64,000 nt of DNA from Puccinia triticina. Its lineage: Eukaryota > Basidiomycota > Pucciniomycetes > Pucciniales > Pucciniaceae. Of the stretch, positions 1 to 12,377 are shown piece by piece (the stretch's first letter is position 1; every line of letters starts with the position of its first letter). The notes beneath the pieces were generated by a model. It worked only from the letters and a program-made list of their open reading frames with translations. It was not told the DNA's origin and did not search any database. Position numbers and translations under genes: made by a program. The stretch is from contig NC_070575.1 of NCBI RefSeq assembly GCF_026914185.1, positions 1,488,001-1,552,000 on the forward strand, read 5' to 3'.

Positions 1-825
1 TCCATCACATTGCTCAGAAACAGCCCTGGCAAGAATGGCTGCTGAGCAGCCAATTTTTGTTGAGAATACTTGAAAAAATATGTACAAGATAGCTGAGATC
101 AAGGGCTACAACATGGTCAGCTGGGATTTGGAGTAAAACTGTAGAGCTAATCATAAAATAAATGTAAATACAAAATTGCTCATTTTCTTCAAAAAACCTT
201 GTCAGCCTCAGGCCAAGAATCCGACTTGAGTCCTAAGCCTTTCCTTCGGAGACGCTTCGCGCCTCCTCGGAGAGGCTTAGTCAAGCTCGACGTGAACCGT
301 CCTAGTAGATGGTAACCTGATGCGGTTTGATGATCATGAAGCTGCTGCGCATCACCTAACATCACGTTATGTCCGCATTCATATCCATGCTTATTCACAC
401 GTCTCTTCAAAAGTTCAAGTTTATGTAACCCGAGTCCTGAAAGTTGAATTGCACGTCCGGGCGAAATTGACAATTCACAGCTCATTGAATGAGCTGCGAG
501 GACGAATCGGCTGTGATAGCCAGCTATCCCACCTTCGGTCGGAGCTGAAGAGTTTGTTGTGCCGTGTGTAATATCATCGGTCGAGACCGGCGGAGACTTG
601 GCCCGAATTTGAAAATGTGCACTCTTTCACCAGTCTTGAATTGCCTGTCTGGGCCTGCCTCCACAGCTCAAGTTCAAAAGTTTATGTACGGGGCCCGGGC
701 TTGCTTGACGTGACTTGTTTTCGCACTTGGCACTCACCATACGCAAACCTCCTTGACCTTCAAGTTTCGAAGCCTTCTTTAAATCCTCTACAACTTCCTC
801 AGGTTCATGAGATCTATTGCACTTG
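1..825. other. No confident gene; upstream region of the Bem1-like gene
   Basis: I see no protein-coding exon with recognisable content here. Around 215-290 there is a short GC-rich imperfect hairpin (CCTAAGCC ... GGCTTAG arms) that resembles the hairpin near 13040-13115, so it may be a small repeat. The promoter and any 5' non-coding exon of the following plus-strand gene should lie in the last few hundred bases. Confidence 0.4.
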
Positions 826-2835
826 ATGCTGGATCGAATGGCCACCAAGATTAAAGCCTCCCGTTCACTGAAGGTCTCGCCCTCCCAAGTCCAATTCACA
901 GTCTCTGCTGCTCATTGCGAGGACCCCTTCGCCCGTGACGGTGATATTTCTGCGCCATTCGGATCACCGCCGGCCCTGGTAATCCGAGCAAATTCAGACT
1001 ATCAATCCAAACAGGCCGGCCAGCTATCCTTCCGAGTTGGCGAGTTCTTTCACGTGTCAGATGTCTTTACAGACATCGAGGGCATCGCCTGGTTCCAAGC
1101 CGAAAACCCATTGAAATCTGTACAGGGCATTGTCCCAGCGACCTATTTCCAAAAGTACGCCCCTAGCAGGCCAAGCAATCTACACCCGATAGAAAAAGGC
1201 CCTAACCACCGGGGGAAGTCACAACTTCTCCAAGTCTTTTCTAAAGGGAAAGCCCCTATTCCTTTGACTCTACCAGCTGCACCCCTGAGGGACCTAGGCT
1301 CAGCTAGCTCTGAGTCTTCTCGAACTGCTGAGCGAAAGCCCACTAATGTCAGGTATCAGTCACTTTTTGGAACGGTGAGTCTCGTGTTTCTTGAATCACG
1401 TCACTTTGAAAACATCGATCAATTTACAAGCCATACATTTACTCCATTCTAGATGAAGTACACATTTGTAGCTGAGCGACCAGATGAACTGAGTGCCCGC
1501 TACGGAGAACCCGTTATTATTATTGCTCATAGCGCTCAAGAGTGGTTCGTGGTGAAACCTATCGGTCGTTTGGGTGGACGTAAGTATGCCGTCAGTTGTA
1601 GACTCGAGTTGCTTGTCAGTCCAGTTTCCTAAACAAACATTCCCCTTTGTACAGCCGGCTTCATACCAGTGTCGTATATCGAACTCCAAGAGATCCGAAC
1701 CTGTCGGGTACTTTCGTCTGAACAAGGTCGAGATTTGATTCGTGGATCAGTCATTCCCACTGTAGAGGAATGGAAGGCACGCGTGGCCCAATACAAGGCT
1801 TGCAGCATCATCCTTGGTGCGATCGGAACAGGGAACTCGCCGATCCTCAGTACCTCTCCGCAAGAACTAACCAGCCCTCTTGGTCCACATCGGATCATGG
1901 AAAATTTTACCGCGGCATTGGATGAACAAGGCTCAGGACAGCACACTACGGCTCAGGATGACCCAGATCCACGCGTAATAGATTGGCGAGAACGGCAGGC
2001 AACGTTTATTCAATGCGCTCAAGATGATGGTGGCCTCTCGCTCGTGGAAGAGGACGATGAAGAGGATCTCACGTCTCAGGCCCGCGTCAGGAAGCGATAC
2101 GGAATCCTGGAGAAAATCAACGTGACATCATTTCACCGTGAGCAGGGCCAGTTCTGGTACCAGGTTCACGCTCACTTCCAAAGCACCGACGTCGGCCGAA
2201 GGCGGCAAGCTTTGGTCCTTTATCGACTGGAAACTCACATAGAGGCGCTTGAAATTGACCTCGAGTCCGAGTTTCCAAGTACGAATCAGACCCTACCCAA
2301 ACTAACCCCTTCACCACCTCCAGCCGATGAAATGGCTTGCGCCCGTCGCATGGAGCAATTGAGAGATTACTTTGACGATATTTCCGCATCGTCCGAGTCG
2401 CTTCGCACTTCTGAGGCTCTGTGCGAATTTCTGAACTTCAGACAGGGCGATATGGAGTTGGACGATTCTGAGGGAGAATCTGAGAGACTATTGATCAAAC
2501 CGACTTCGTCCCCCTCGCAGCTCAAGCCGCCTGTCCTACAGCTTCCACCTGAAGCCACCGATCCGTTTTCAACCACTGAGACTTTGCGTCAAGCCCTTAT
2601 GAACTCGCAAAAGATTGAATTGAGCGACGATGTTCGCAGCTGGATGACCAGTTGCGAAGCCGCCAGCCCCAACGGGTTCGATTTCTCCGTTGAAGAACCG
2701 AGCTATTCAACTCGGCCTTCATCAATTAGCCGTAGTCCTTCTCCATCCCTGATCACAAAATCACATGATTCTTCCTCTAAGCCCCATGCGTCGGATTATC
2801 CTACCTCCTCTCACGATTCTACGATCGGAACGTAG
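826..2835 (+). CDS. BEM1: Bem1/Scd2-like polarity scaffold: SH3-SH3-PX, PB1 not found
   Basis: Scaffold of the Cdc42 polarity module, which tethers the GEF Cdc24 and PAK kinases at growth sites. Three exons are read: 826-1374, 1453-1579 and 1655-2835, joined across GTGAGT/TAG and GTAAGT/CAG introns. The predicted protein is about 618 residues. The first SH3 domain lies near residues 50-105 (QLSFRVGEFFHV ... GIVPATYF). The second spans the second intron (VAERPDELSARYGEP ... LGGPGFIPVSYIEL). A PX domain follows (VTSFHREQGQFWYQV, a run of arginines, LPKLTP, then LRDYFDDI). The C-terminus is Ser/Pro-rich and stops without the PB1 domain that ends Bem1/Scd2 and binds Cdc24. The start is uncertain: in-frame ATGs lie at 826 and 838, and an upstream exon is possible. 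The family call rests on domain order and the SH3-2 motif. Confidence 0.85.
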
Positions 2836-3536
2836 AATAAGGAGCTGGCTTACGACTGGCCTCCTCCAACCAATATATAACTTTGGGCCAATCCGAGATC
2901 CGAGTAACTCGGGCAAGTTATTATGGCTCTGAAATACAAGGTCGAGCCCACCGACAAAATGCATCACCATATAATACCCATCAACAGCAATCGATGGGAA
3001 GGAAATCAATTGAATCTCTTAGTCTCTTTCCGAGTTGGGTCAAGCTACCGAGCAGGCCGACTCAACATCCTCTTCATCCAAAACTTGGCCCAGCTGCGGT
3101 GCAGAACGCTTCACAAACATTTCCATAACTTCGAACAATTTTCTTTTCCAGGTGTACCTTTCATTCTAATCTGTTCATAGCCAAAATCTAGCTGCCCTCT
3201 CGTCATTTTTTTTGCATTTCCTGTCTGTCCTTTCCGATGTTTCAATTCAAAACACCAAGATGTCTTGATCAATTTGCTCTTCAGCGGACAACAAACCAAA
3301 TTTTCTGATCTTTGTAGTAGTTTCAATCCCGTATGTCATAATCCCGTCTTGCGCATATCTAATTGATCATCATAATGTACTCGCTTGAACCAAATGTTTA
3401 TCTCATTTTTTCCACCAAAATGTTTCTTGGCCCGGTTCATTGAGCTGATGATAGCATTTCTGTCATCGATACTTCATATTTGTGAAATTTTACAAGTCCA
3501 AGTTGATAAGGTTTCTGATGTGTTGCCTGGAAACAA
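2836..3536 (+). other. 3' flank of the Bem1-like gene, no gene seen
   Basis: Searched in all three plus frames for a PB1 domain or a further exon of the preceding gene. Only short open stretches occur (2883-3180). They have no Lys plus acidic-cluster pattern typical of PB1. A pyrimidine-rich CAG at about 3146-3152 could be an acceptor, but the frame closes soon after it. Confidence 0.4.
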
Positions 3537-3776
3537 GGGTGTACGCTACAAAAAGCGCCCTTTTAGCGTAGCGCAGCGGGGGGCCGCTGCGCGTCCAGCC
3601 CAAAAAGCGGTAGCGCAGCGTTTCCCTCGCCGCAGAAAGTAGCGGGTCCCCTCTCTCCCTCCAACCCAAAAAGCGGTAGCGCAGCGGGCGGGGCCGCTAC
3701 TTTCAGCGCAGCGCAGCGATCTAAAAAACGCTACGCTACGCTTTTTGTAGCGTAGCTGCTACACCCTAGCTGGAAA
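3537..3776. mobile_element. MITE-like foldback repeat rich in TAGCGCAGCG
   Basis: The left end (GGTGTACGCTACAAAAAGCG) is mirrored at the right end by CGCTTTTTGTAGCG followed by a TACACCC end. The interior is built from repeated GTAGCGCAGCG and AGCGGGG words and is far more GC-rich than its surroundings. It has no coding potential. A shorter run of the same vocabulary occurs at 3930-3955 and again at 62390-62690. No clean target-site duplication was seen. Confidence 0.6.
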
Positions 3777-4328
3777 CAATGTCTTCGGAAATATCGCACT
3801 TATGATGTCTAATCGGTTGTGAACGACCTCCAAGCATCAGGCGGCGAAACTCCAGGAGGACTGGGTTGAAGTCAAAACAACCGGCTCTCGCCGCGCCGCC
3901 CTGAGGATCGAGGGAAATACCGCTACGCTGACCGTTGCGCAGCGTAGCGCTCATCCGCTTGTTTATACGGTACATGTGGAATATTAGCGAGCAGGTTCGC
4001 TTAGATGTGCCAAGGCAAAAGCATAGCGAGCGGGTCCGCGTTTCTGCGGACAGTGTAGAAGACAGCATCAATGCTCCATCACTAGATTAATGGAAAAGTA
4101 GACACCCCGTGAAGCTGGCAACATCCTGAGTATCAATTTTTAACATTCAATCTGAAAAATTGCCGCACTGTAACTAGCATTATCATGCACAATATTTATC
4201 TTCAGGAGGCTTCATTTGTTTACAGAGTCCATATAAATCTGATAGCTTGTTGCTGGCCGACTATGATTTTCAAGCAATGATTTGTAAACCTATCCACATT
4301 CGCAATCGAGAAACGCAGACCGGAAAGA
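3777..4328. other. Intergenic, downstream of the carboxylesterase
   Basis: No gene recognised. It holds scattered GC-rich words shared with the preceding repeat (around 3890-4040), then AT-rich sequence that should contain the 3' UTR and poly(A) signals of the minus-strand esterase gene. Confidence 0.35.
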
Positions 4329-7120
4329 TTATTGGGATATGAAGGTCAATGCGTCAATGTTAGAGAGGTAAAACTCGATAGCTTCGGAGCGAAAGTCGTC
4401 GGGCGCAACCCCATCTGCGCCGTTTTTATCAATGACCAAATTTCTGGCGCCTTTATCATAAGTAGGCCACTCAGAAAGTCCAGAATAGTTCGGATCCAAG
4501 TTGTTTGCAAAAGCGATCCAGCGGGTCTGGTACTCCTTTTGCTGTCCACCTGGTATCAATCCAAATAGTGCCGGCAGGTCTGACGCATGGAATGCTCCTG
4601 TGATAGACAAACCATAGAACAAGTCAGTTTACCAACAGAATGGTAGCAGTATATTGAAGTCAATTAACCAATGAAAGGGTCATGCCGCATTGCTTGATCA
4701 AGATAGCTCCAAGTGGGCATGAATGAGGATGTCAATCGGAGAAATAGACGCCGTGGGCCCTAATATAATACCAACAATTCCAAAAGCAAATCTTCTTGCA
4801 TTAGAGCCAAATTTCGTTGGATCTAAACTATAATCTCGCGGGCGGCTCACTTGGAAGCCTACATCGCCGAGTATTGCCGAATATTGTTTATAGACCGGCG
4901 TGAGAGCATACTTGTCCCCTGAGGCAAAAGGTGAGCCTAATTTGGGGTCGGAAGGCCACACTTCGAGTATCTTGGCAATAAGCTCGGGTGTTGGATCGCG
5001 AAACTTCTTGGAGATGACTAATTCGAATGAAATCAATCGGTTGGAAGAATTACTAACGATTGAGAGGTTGAGGAACACTTACAGCTCCTGAGATCCTCTT
5101 CGGTGCGCAGAGGAAGGGTTCCCAGTGCCAAAACCGTGCCTTCATCCAGGACATCTCCGGTGATAACGGGGACTTTGGCAACTGCGAGTTTTTGAATTCA
5201 ATGATTAAGTCAGAGGTTAAAAAAGCGGAGCTACAAAATAGACAAACATTCTCCTGCTTTGAGAGCATTTTGGATAGATCCCGTGACAAATTCACCGTCA
5301 ACTACAGGTGAAAACGTCAGAGGGAAAGCGCCGAAGGAAAACGTTCCTGGAAACATTTCCACAGCCTTGCTATGTTACCCCATAACTGAAAGGGTTAGAA
5401 TTATTTCATCCGTTTGCTTGCAAAAACCCATGAGTCTTACAGAAGTTTTTTGAAAGGCGCCTCTCTTAGACAGTCCAGTTTATCAGATGCAGTTTCGCAC
5501 TGGACAAACTTAGCAATGTGGTCGAAAGCTTGTTGGCCTGCGCCATCAGATAGCTCTGAAATAGGCCCAACCCGGAACCTGTGATCAAATAAACTTCCCC
5601 AACTACTAATACTATAAAAATCACTCACTGCCAATCGGAATCGCAGTTCCACTGTGGCATATAGCGGCACGGAAAAGATTGTTGTGCTGACCCCTGTGAG
5701 CCATCAGATGATGTGATACCGAAATGGCGCCAGCTATCAAGCCAAAGGAAACGAAATGTGGTAAACAGTTCAGTTGTTGGATACCTGTTTGAAGAAAATT
5801 TCTCAAAAGGGTGCAGACATGATTCTCCATAGATGGTCACTTTATCTGGATCCCCACCAAATTGAGAGATGTAAGTCTGTTTTACATAAAAGATAAAGCT
5901 CGGGAATCTCAGAACCTCATACACAATCAACAGAGAGCTAAAAACCCGGGAATAGACAACTGACTTTGATCCATTCCATAGTCAATCGTTGATCTTTCAA
6001 TCCCAGGTTACTAACGCCCGCTTCAGCAACTTCTTTCCCGCCCAAGAATCCAAAGGCCTCATGGAAGTGATCATATTATAAGCGCAAACAAGAAATCGAA
6101 TTAACCTTCGCCCAAACTTGACCGTACTTACATTCAATCTATGGTTTGCGGTGACATGTATGATCGGAAGGCCCATATCCATACTTTTCTTGACCAGAAA
6201 TTTGGGAGTTAGCTGCCAGCTTACCCCATAATTGAAGCCACCAGGGACTAGCACCGGAAAATTAGCTACATAGATTGCGCAGCGGAGAAAACAATGGAGA
6301 CGTACAAATGAAAAACATCACCGGGAGACGAGAGGAGTTGGTTGTACCTGCTGGTCTAGTGATCTGTGAAAGAGAACAAAAGGCAAAAACAAAATCCTCA
6401 CGATCAGGAATGGATTACATTCCAAAAAACTGTTGGTCTCACGTCAAGCGTCAAGCAATCCTCTTGACCAGGGCCAAACGCTTTTATGTGTCCAAGAGGA
6501 TTCAATTTTTTCCCGTTGAGCCAACTCTGGTAGGGCTCACTGGAAGTGTTTCCGCCGAACGTTTGCTGAGGACAGGCAGGTGCGCGTTCCTTTTTTTCGA
6601 ATTCGGAACCCAACATGAATAGATAGAAGAAATAATAAGTATGCAGAATAAGCGCTTTCCAGAGATGTTTAGGCAATAAATTACGGTAGCGTCTCGATTG
6701 AAGTAAGTCTTAGTTGGTTTAATCGGATTTGCAAACCGCAACTCCCCCACAGGTGGCTCGGCCTTTGGCATAGATGTCAAGGAAATCGGTTAGTTTTTAG
6801 GACTTCATCAGAACGACTGCATGTCACAATATCACAGCATGAGAATGCGATTTTGTAGAACACGATACGATTACGAACAAAAGGGATTCCATAGAAGCGC
6901 TCGAGTCCAAGGATGGGTTGTGTTTTACCGATAAAGGAGCCGTAATCCAGTTCAACCTTGACATCTAATGGAGAAACAAAGTTCAAATACTGGCTGTTGG
7001 AAGTTGGGTGGGTTGCGACTTACGCGGGGCAATTGTGTTGAAGGAAAACTGCAGACCCACAGCCAGGAGAAGGCTCGCGATAATAAGAAACGCCAGGCCC
7101 TTTCCCCAGTGTTGAAACAT
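4329..7120 (-). CDS. Type-B carboxylesterase/lipase, secreted or membrane-anchored, many exons
   Basis: Alpha/beta-hydrolase that should cleave carboxylic esters. The first exon (7120-7024) encodes MFQHWGKGLAFL followed by a hydrophobic segment, i.e. a signal peptide or anchor. Family blocks in order: LDYGSFIGK and LGLERFYGIPF; PPVGELRFANP; GQEDCLTLDV (the usual SEDCL block); PGGFNYG (oxyanion region); MGLPIIHVTANHRLN; FGGDPDKVTIYGES; GAISVSHHLMAHRG; PVITGDVLDEGT-type residues; and the C-terminal GAFHASDLPALFG block carrying the catalytic His. About ten introns are needed. The nucleophile elbow is read as G-E-S-S-G: the codon after the catalytic Ser is split by an intron near 5735-5815. Estimated length is 550-600 residues, normal for the family. 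No stop or frameshift was detected in the conserved blocks, but I did not verify every intron. Confidence 0.82.
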
Positions 7121-9512
7121 CTTGCTGCCTAGTCCTAGCTTGTGGCGGAAAACGAGGAAAATCTATGAGGATGGAAATAGAAACGACCTTTTTCACGTTG
7201 GACAACCGCAGCAATTTGTCAAATATTTCAGTGACAAGAGTCTTTCTTCTTCCCTATTCTCCTCTAGTTATTTTCTACAATGAGCTTACCAAGTTGGATA
7301 TAGCCGAGTTGAGAAAATCGGCGAAACCAGTCAATCAAGATGAGACAGACTGATTCTAAAATCCATGAAGTACGGATATAAAAAAATTGGCAAGTTCAGC
7401 TCAAGTTCATCGCACAGATGATCGGCGGCTCAGTAATGAAAGAGGGGCAAGCATATCAAGGCTTTTTCGAATTATTGGTAACAGTGAACTCAATCCCTCA
7501 AGATATCGGGAGCACTTCTCGTCGAACCTTGAATATTCGATACGATCAACCACCATTTGACTCCGACAGGGGCAAAAAGACCCAAAGAATAGTAAATATC
7601 TTGAACCGTGAAAGTGCTGTGGAGAAAAAAAGGGGGTGAAGTGTAGAGACGATTGCTATATATATGCGGGTATAGCGCCTGAGTCTAAAGGAGGATGCAA
7701 GAGCGGGGCGCCGGCAGAGTGAAGGACGGACACGCACCAATATGGAATCATGCGTACGAAGTGAGAGGGACAAATCTCACTGGAGGCATTCATCCACTGG
7801 CGCTTCCTGGAGCGGCCTCAACGAGAGGTTCAAGCTTGAAACGGAGGTAAAACAAAAACAGGCATTTACCTGAAGCTGGGAAAGATGGGCCGGACTAGCT
7901 GAAGAGGCTGAGTTAAAAGTTGATGCTGATGGACGAGTAGATATTTGGTCACGGGTGGACTCCAAGATCCTCATCCACTGGCTTGCACTTGACTATGCTT
8001 ACCAACAGGCGAAAAAGTAACAAGTCAGATCACAGGAAACCGGAAAGAATAGATCGTTTTAAAGAAAGCGATCGGAGTCTTCGTTTCAGTCGGATTTTTA
8101 TTTCGATGATGTCATGCCCCAGAAGAAATGCAGAGGGGCGCGTGATTTCAGCAAGCGGGCGGAGGTGTGTAGACAACCGTTTTTTCTGGCCGCTGTTCCA
8201 ATCGTGAACAACGGCACCATGATTAAGGTCAACGAATCAAGAATGGCTTGGAAACCGTAGGGCCGATTGATTTACCCATTGCATCGGTCTGGCTTTGAGG
8301 CATATACCACGAAATAACAGCGCGGGAAAAGTGGTGAGGAGGGAATGTTACATACTGGCTATATAGTTCTGCCGAACCCCACCTCAAGGACTTCTAGACG
8401 AGTTCCAGCTGCCAATGTGTACTCAAGAGGACAACGCAAGGAGCGGTGGAGTAGTCTCCAATCTTACTGGTTTGGAAAGGCACGATTCCCGGTGAAGCTG
8501 AGGACACCGCATGAATCGGCCCTTGAATCCAATTTTCTCTCAGGGTGAACGCGCTTCTTGGCTTTCGTTGCAAGAAGCAAAAAAGTGGCGAAATATAGGT
8601 CGCCAATCGATTGGAAAAGTCAGATTGCAGGTGGAAATCAGTCTGCTGATGAGAATATTTATCGTGAGGCCGAGAGTCTTGCTGATTGTTTGCGCTTGAC
8701 TGAAGAGTCTTGTGAGATGACCATCGAACTGGAGTCGTTTGACCGGCTTGCCCTTGATCGACTCCGGAATCAGTGGCCACCAAAGTTTGTGAGGGATGAA
8801 GAACTCCCGAGATTGTCTGTGCGGTGCGATGCGGCCTGCGTTGAGTGAAATGATCCCATGGGGGATGAGGAGGCAGGAAATGATGCATACAAGAAGCTTC
8901 CACGATCTGATTGACTGAAGAAGACGAACTCTGGAAGAGATCTCCCTCACCTTACCGCCGCCACCGTCTACAGCTTCCTAACTCATCGTAGGCCCCAGCA
9001 TATTTTTCTGTCGGTGTAAGAGACCAGCCGCTATACTCCAGTGGACACCCAAGGCTTTAATCTTGATAGGCGATAGGAAAAGGGGCCGGAGTAGACCGAT
9101 CCATGGCCAAGTTCCTTTCCCCCAGTTCTCAGGAGGCCGATGGGAGTTTCTCTCCAGCACACTTGAGCCACCGATCGATACTATTACGGCAATTGAACAG
9201 TCTGCCCGTCTTCGCATGGTCAGGACAGAAGGCTTTCGCTGAGCGCTGAGAAGCTCATATTAGCTTTTTTGGGCTCTTCCTTAACTAATAAAAGCTGCTT
9301 CTGCTCGAAATTAATGAACACTCACAATAATCTCGGCATCCACAGGTTTGGCCAAGACCCCTAATGTTCTTGCCTGACCAGGTCACCTGATTGAATCAGC
9401 ACTCCTCACCTTCATCGTTCAGGATATATAAATTTGCTGTAAGTTTCCCTGAATTCCAGCCTCGCATTCCCTTCCCAATAAACATTTTCTTCTACGCACC
9501 ATCTTACCGAAG
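7121..9512. other. Long intergenic stretch with one doubtful open fragment
   Basis: No recognisable gene. An open plus-strand stretch at about 8558-8848 has protein-like composition (acidic, DENIYREAESLADCLRLTEE and DRLALDRLRNQWPP) but begins without ATG and has no family match by eye. The overlapping minus-strand frames at 8394-8950 are also open, so this could be chance. The last 200 bases hold a TATA-like sequence (TATATAAAT, 9424-9432) about 90 bp upstream of the next start codon. Confidence 0.35.
9424..9432 (+). promoter_or_regulatory. TATA-like element upstream of the GH27 gene
   Basis: The word TATATAAAT lies about 85 bp before the start codon at 9513, a plausible distance for a fungal core promoter. 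This rests on sequence position only. Confidence 0.35.
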
Positions 9513-11950
9513 ATGCTCACGATGATTCCAGCGAGTTCCCTGGTCATCCTCTTAACAGTCATTATCAATCACCAAGCTCAAGGTTCTTCCCAACCCCCGA
9601 AGAAACCTGACTCGATAAGCTCAGGCTCGGGTGCTCTTACTGACAATGACGTTTCGGGTACTTATTTTGGCTGGTCTACTTGGAGCTTACAAGCTTACAA
9701 AGGCAAGGTTTGCTTGTTTCTGTCTTGGCTACTCCATTTGATATCACTATTGGAGTGCCTTTGAAGCTGATGCTGAACATGAAAGGGCTATGGATACGAC
9801 TGGCTAACAGAAACCAATATCAAAGCCCACGCCGATATATTGTCTAAGGAGTTTTCTCAATTGGGGTGAATTGCAGATTTGGTTTTGATCTATTTTTTCT
9901 CTGGTTTTGGAATAAGACACATCTTATTTTCTTGGTGCCCATTTTAGTTACACTCGAGTGAACTTGGACTCTGGCTGGCAAGTTGAGTAAAAATTAAAGT
10001 CTCTCTTAGGTTCCTTCGATCATTTTTCCCTTTCTACCTTTTTCAATGAGAATAGCCCCGAGGCGCATCCATCCGTTGGGCCAAATTTTATTTTTCTCGC
10101 AAGATGTGAAAATGATTCTTCCTTGATGGTTATGATTATATTTTGATACTCAATGGACAATATTCAAGCTGATTCTTTTTCTTTGTTGCAGGATGCTCAA
10201 CTCGATGAATTCGGGAGAACCGTATTGAACCACACCACGTTTCCAAGCGGAATCGGTAATTTATCGGCATATCTAGCCCAGAAGCAGCTCAAGTTGGGAC
10301 TTTACTACCTGCCCGGGATTGATGCTAGAGCCGTCAAGAACAAAGTGAAAAAAAAAAACTTCTCTCATAAGCGCCCATAAAAAATAGAAACCTACTAAAT
10401 GATACACATCAGGGGATCAATTTTCTGAGCGAGCATTGTTCTTTTCCTTCCCCTGCCATATATAGTCCCCAGTGATGGCTACGAAATATACCGCGGATCA
10501 AATCATACAATGTCCTGATAAAGAAGCTTTAGGATGCAATCGAACTATCGCCAATGCCTTCAACGCTGGCTTGGCATTGAATTATAGTCATCCGGGCGCC
10601 CAAATGTACATCAATAGCGTGGTCGATGGCCTCTACAGATGGGGCGTCAGCTTTGTGAAACTGGACGGAATCGTGCCTGGCTCCTCAGTCGACCCACCCG
10701 AATGGTGGAAATACAACGCGACAGCCGACCTGATGGCCTGGAGGAAGGCAATCAATGATTTGTACGAGCAAAAATGGCAGAAACAAGGCCGAGAACGGAT
10801 TTGGTTGGGGGCTAGTTGGAAAATCCCAACCAGTGCCGGTTCCACCATGGAAAAATACGTGAACAGCTTCAGAATTGAACAAGATATCGAGGCGTATAGC
10901 GAAACACAGATGACGACTTTTGACAGGGTCATCAGGAATGCCAAAACAGCCGCACTCTGGTCTTCTGCCGACGCGAATCGTAAATGGAAGGGGGCGAGGG
11001 ACCTTGATTCGATCCTAATAAGTGACATAACGTTGGCAGAGTCTAGGACTATGGTCACCCTCTGGGCACTCTTTGTACTGCCCCATTTAGAGCTAGTGGA
11101 GTCTGAGATACTTGTTTAGATGGTGGTTTCTGATTGTCGGCTGTTTACTTCTACTCGTGTAGGGCTCGGTATTCTATTTGGGTGATGATCTAACGAAATT
11201 GCCGGAATCTAGAAAGGCCTTGGTCAAGAACCCCGAAGTGCTCAAGCTCGCAAGCATAGCATCAGCAAATCCAGCAAGATTAGATGGATTTGATCCCAGC
11301 CTTTCGCACCCTCACCCGCAAACAGCTGTTTTACAATCAGTGAACCAGCTTGGATCCAACTTTGCCCCAGAAGTTCAAGAAGAGTCTGCTCAGGAATGTG
11401 AAGAACTCGCCGAAAAACGGCGGATCGTAGTCGAGTACGGCACACATCAAAAAGTCGATAACTTGGATAGCTTCTACAAGTCTTGCTTGAAAGCTCGAAA
11501 AGGCGAGAAATTCATTAGCCTCCAAGCGATGTCGCTCACTGAGGGTGTAAAACATGATCCATGGAGTCTCCAGTATTGGGTATTGGAACAGGATCAAGGC
11601 GAGATCTATGTGGCAGTTGTGAATGCTGGTCGACAAAAACGTACTGATAGTGAGTTGAAAAACTACAGTCCCTTATAATCTTTGGCAAGACATTTGATTG
11701 CTGATTCGCCGGGAAATCAATTACATTAGGGCCGGCCAAAGTAGAGATCAGTTTAAGCAAGCTCAAAACCCTTCAGAATAGCCCTAGAATCAAGCAAATT
11801 TCTGGAATGCAGTACACAGTGCGAGACTTATGGAAAAATAAAGACATGAGAAGCGTCTCTTTCCAAGACAAAATTGATTCTACTCTAGAGACTCATGGCT
11901 CAATCTTGTTGAATTTTAGCCCGATCCATCCTGCTATCTCAAGCTCATAA
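9513..11950 (+). CDS. Secreted GH27-like alpha-galactosidase (melibiase family), seven exons
   Basis: Extracellular glycoside hydrolase, expected to release alpha-linked galactose (or a related sugar) from plant oligo- or polysaccharides. Exons: 9513-9707, 9786-9865, 9948-9981, 10192-10344, 10466-11074, 11163-11649, 11730-11950. They join in one frame to 592 residues. An N-terminal signal peptide (ASSLVILLTVIINHQAQG) precedes the TIM barrel. Blocks: TYFGWSTWSLQ; GYDWLTETNIKAHAD; VNLDSGWQ (from the 34-nt third exon); DEFGRTVLNHTTFPSGI; LKLGLYYLPGID; FVKLDG with the candidate nucleophile Asp; SFRIEQDIE near the acid/base position; TLWALFGSVFYLGDDL. A beta-rich C-terminal domain ends in NFSPIHPAISSS. 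Donors of exons 3 and 5 (GTTGAG, GTACTG) are weak but give perfect family continuity. No lesion seen. Confidence 0.88.
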
Positions 11951-12216
11951 AAACCCTTCAGAGGGAATTAAACTCTTTAAATAATACAGCCGTCTTAATT
12001 TCAGTTCTTTTTTGCGATGTTTTGTTTATGCAAAATATGATCGTCAAAACTTATTTAATCATCTCTTTTTTTTGGTTGTATGTAGATTGTTGCTCTTTCC
12101 TAGCCATTCTTGCTCTATTGCATGTCAGCATGCTAGGAAATTCGCACATGAATACCCAGTTTTTCTCAAACATTTCTCAGTGTGTTGCCTTCTTTTCAGC
12201 CTTCTACATCTGGGTG

Positions 12217-12302
12217 TAAACGGGTCGGGTTCGGGCCCAAAAACAGTGCCCAAACCCTACCCTATATTGATTTCCGATCGGGACTGCCCGAACCCGAACC
12301 GG
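12217..12302. repeat. GC-rich inverted repeat (GGGTTCGGG type)
   Basis: Arms GGGTCGGGTTCGGGC on the left and GCCCGAACCCGAACC on the right enclose about 50 bases, giving a strong stem. No target-site duplication was resolved. Confidence 0.5.
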
Positions 12303-12377
12303 TACAAACGCCTGCCGGGGGGCGCGGCGCGAAGCGCCTCGCACAAAGTGCGACCCAAGCAAGCTTTAAACCCGAAC

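Noticed and set aside
2883..3180. Possible PB1 domain or extra exon of the Bem1-like gene
   Set aside because: No PB1-type basic or acidic cluster in any frame, and no donor upstream to bypass the stop at 2835.
8394..8950. Overlapping open frames on both strands
   Set aside because: Both strands are open over the same bases with no recognisable domain, start context or splice partner.
10153..10191. In-frame reading of GYDYILI just upstream of GH27 exon 4 as coding
   Set aside because: No acceptor precedes it and the frame fails; the 34-nt exon at 9948-9981 supplies the true VNLDSGW block and joins directly to exon 4.
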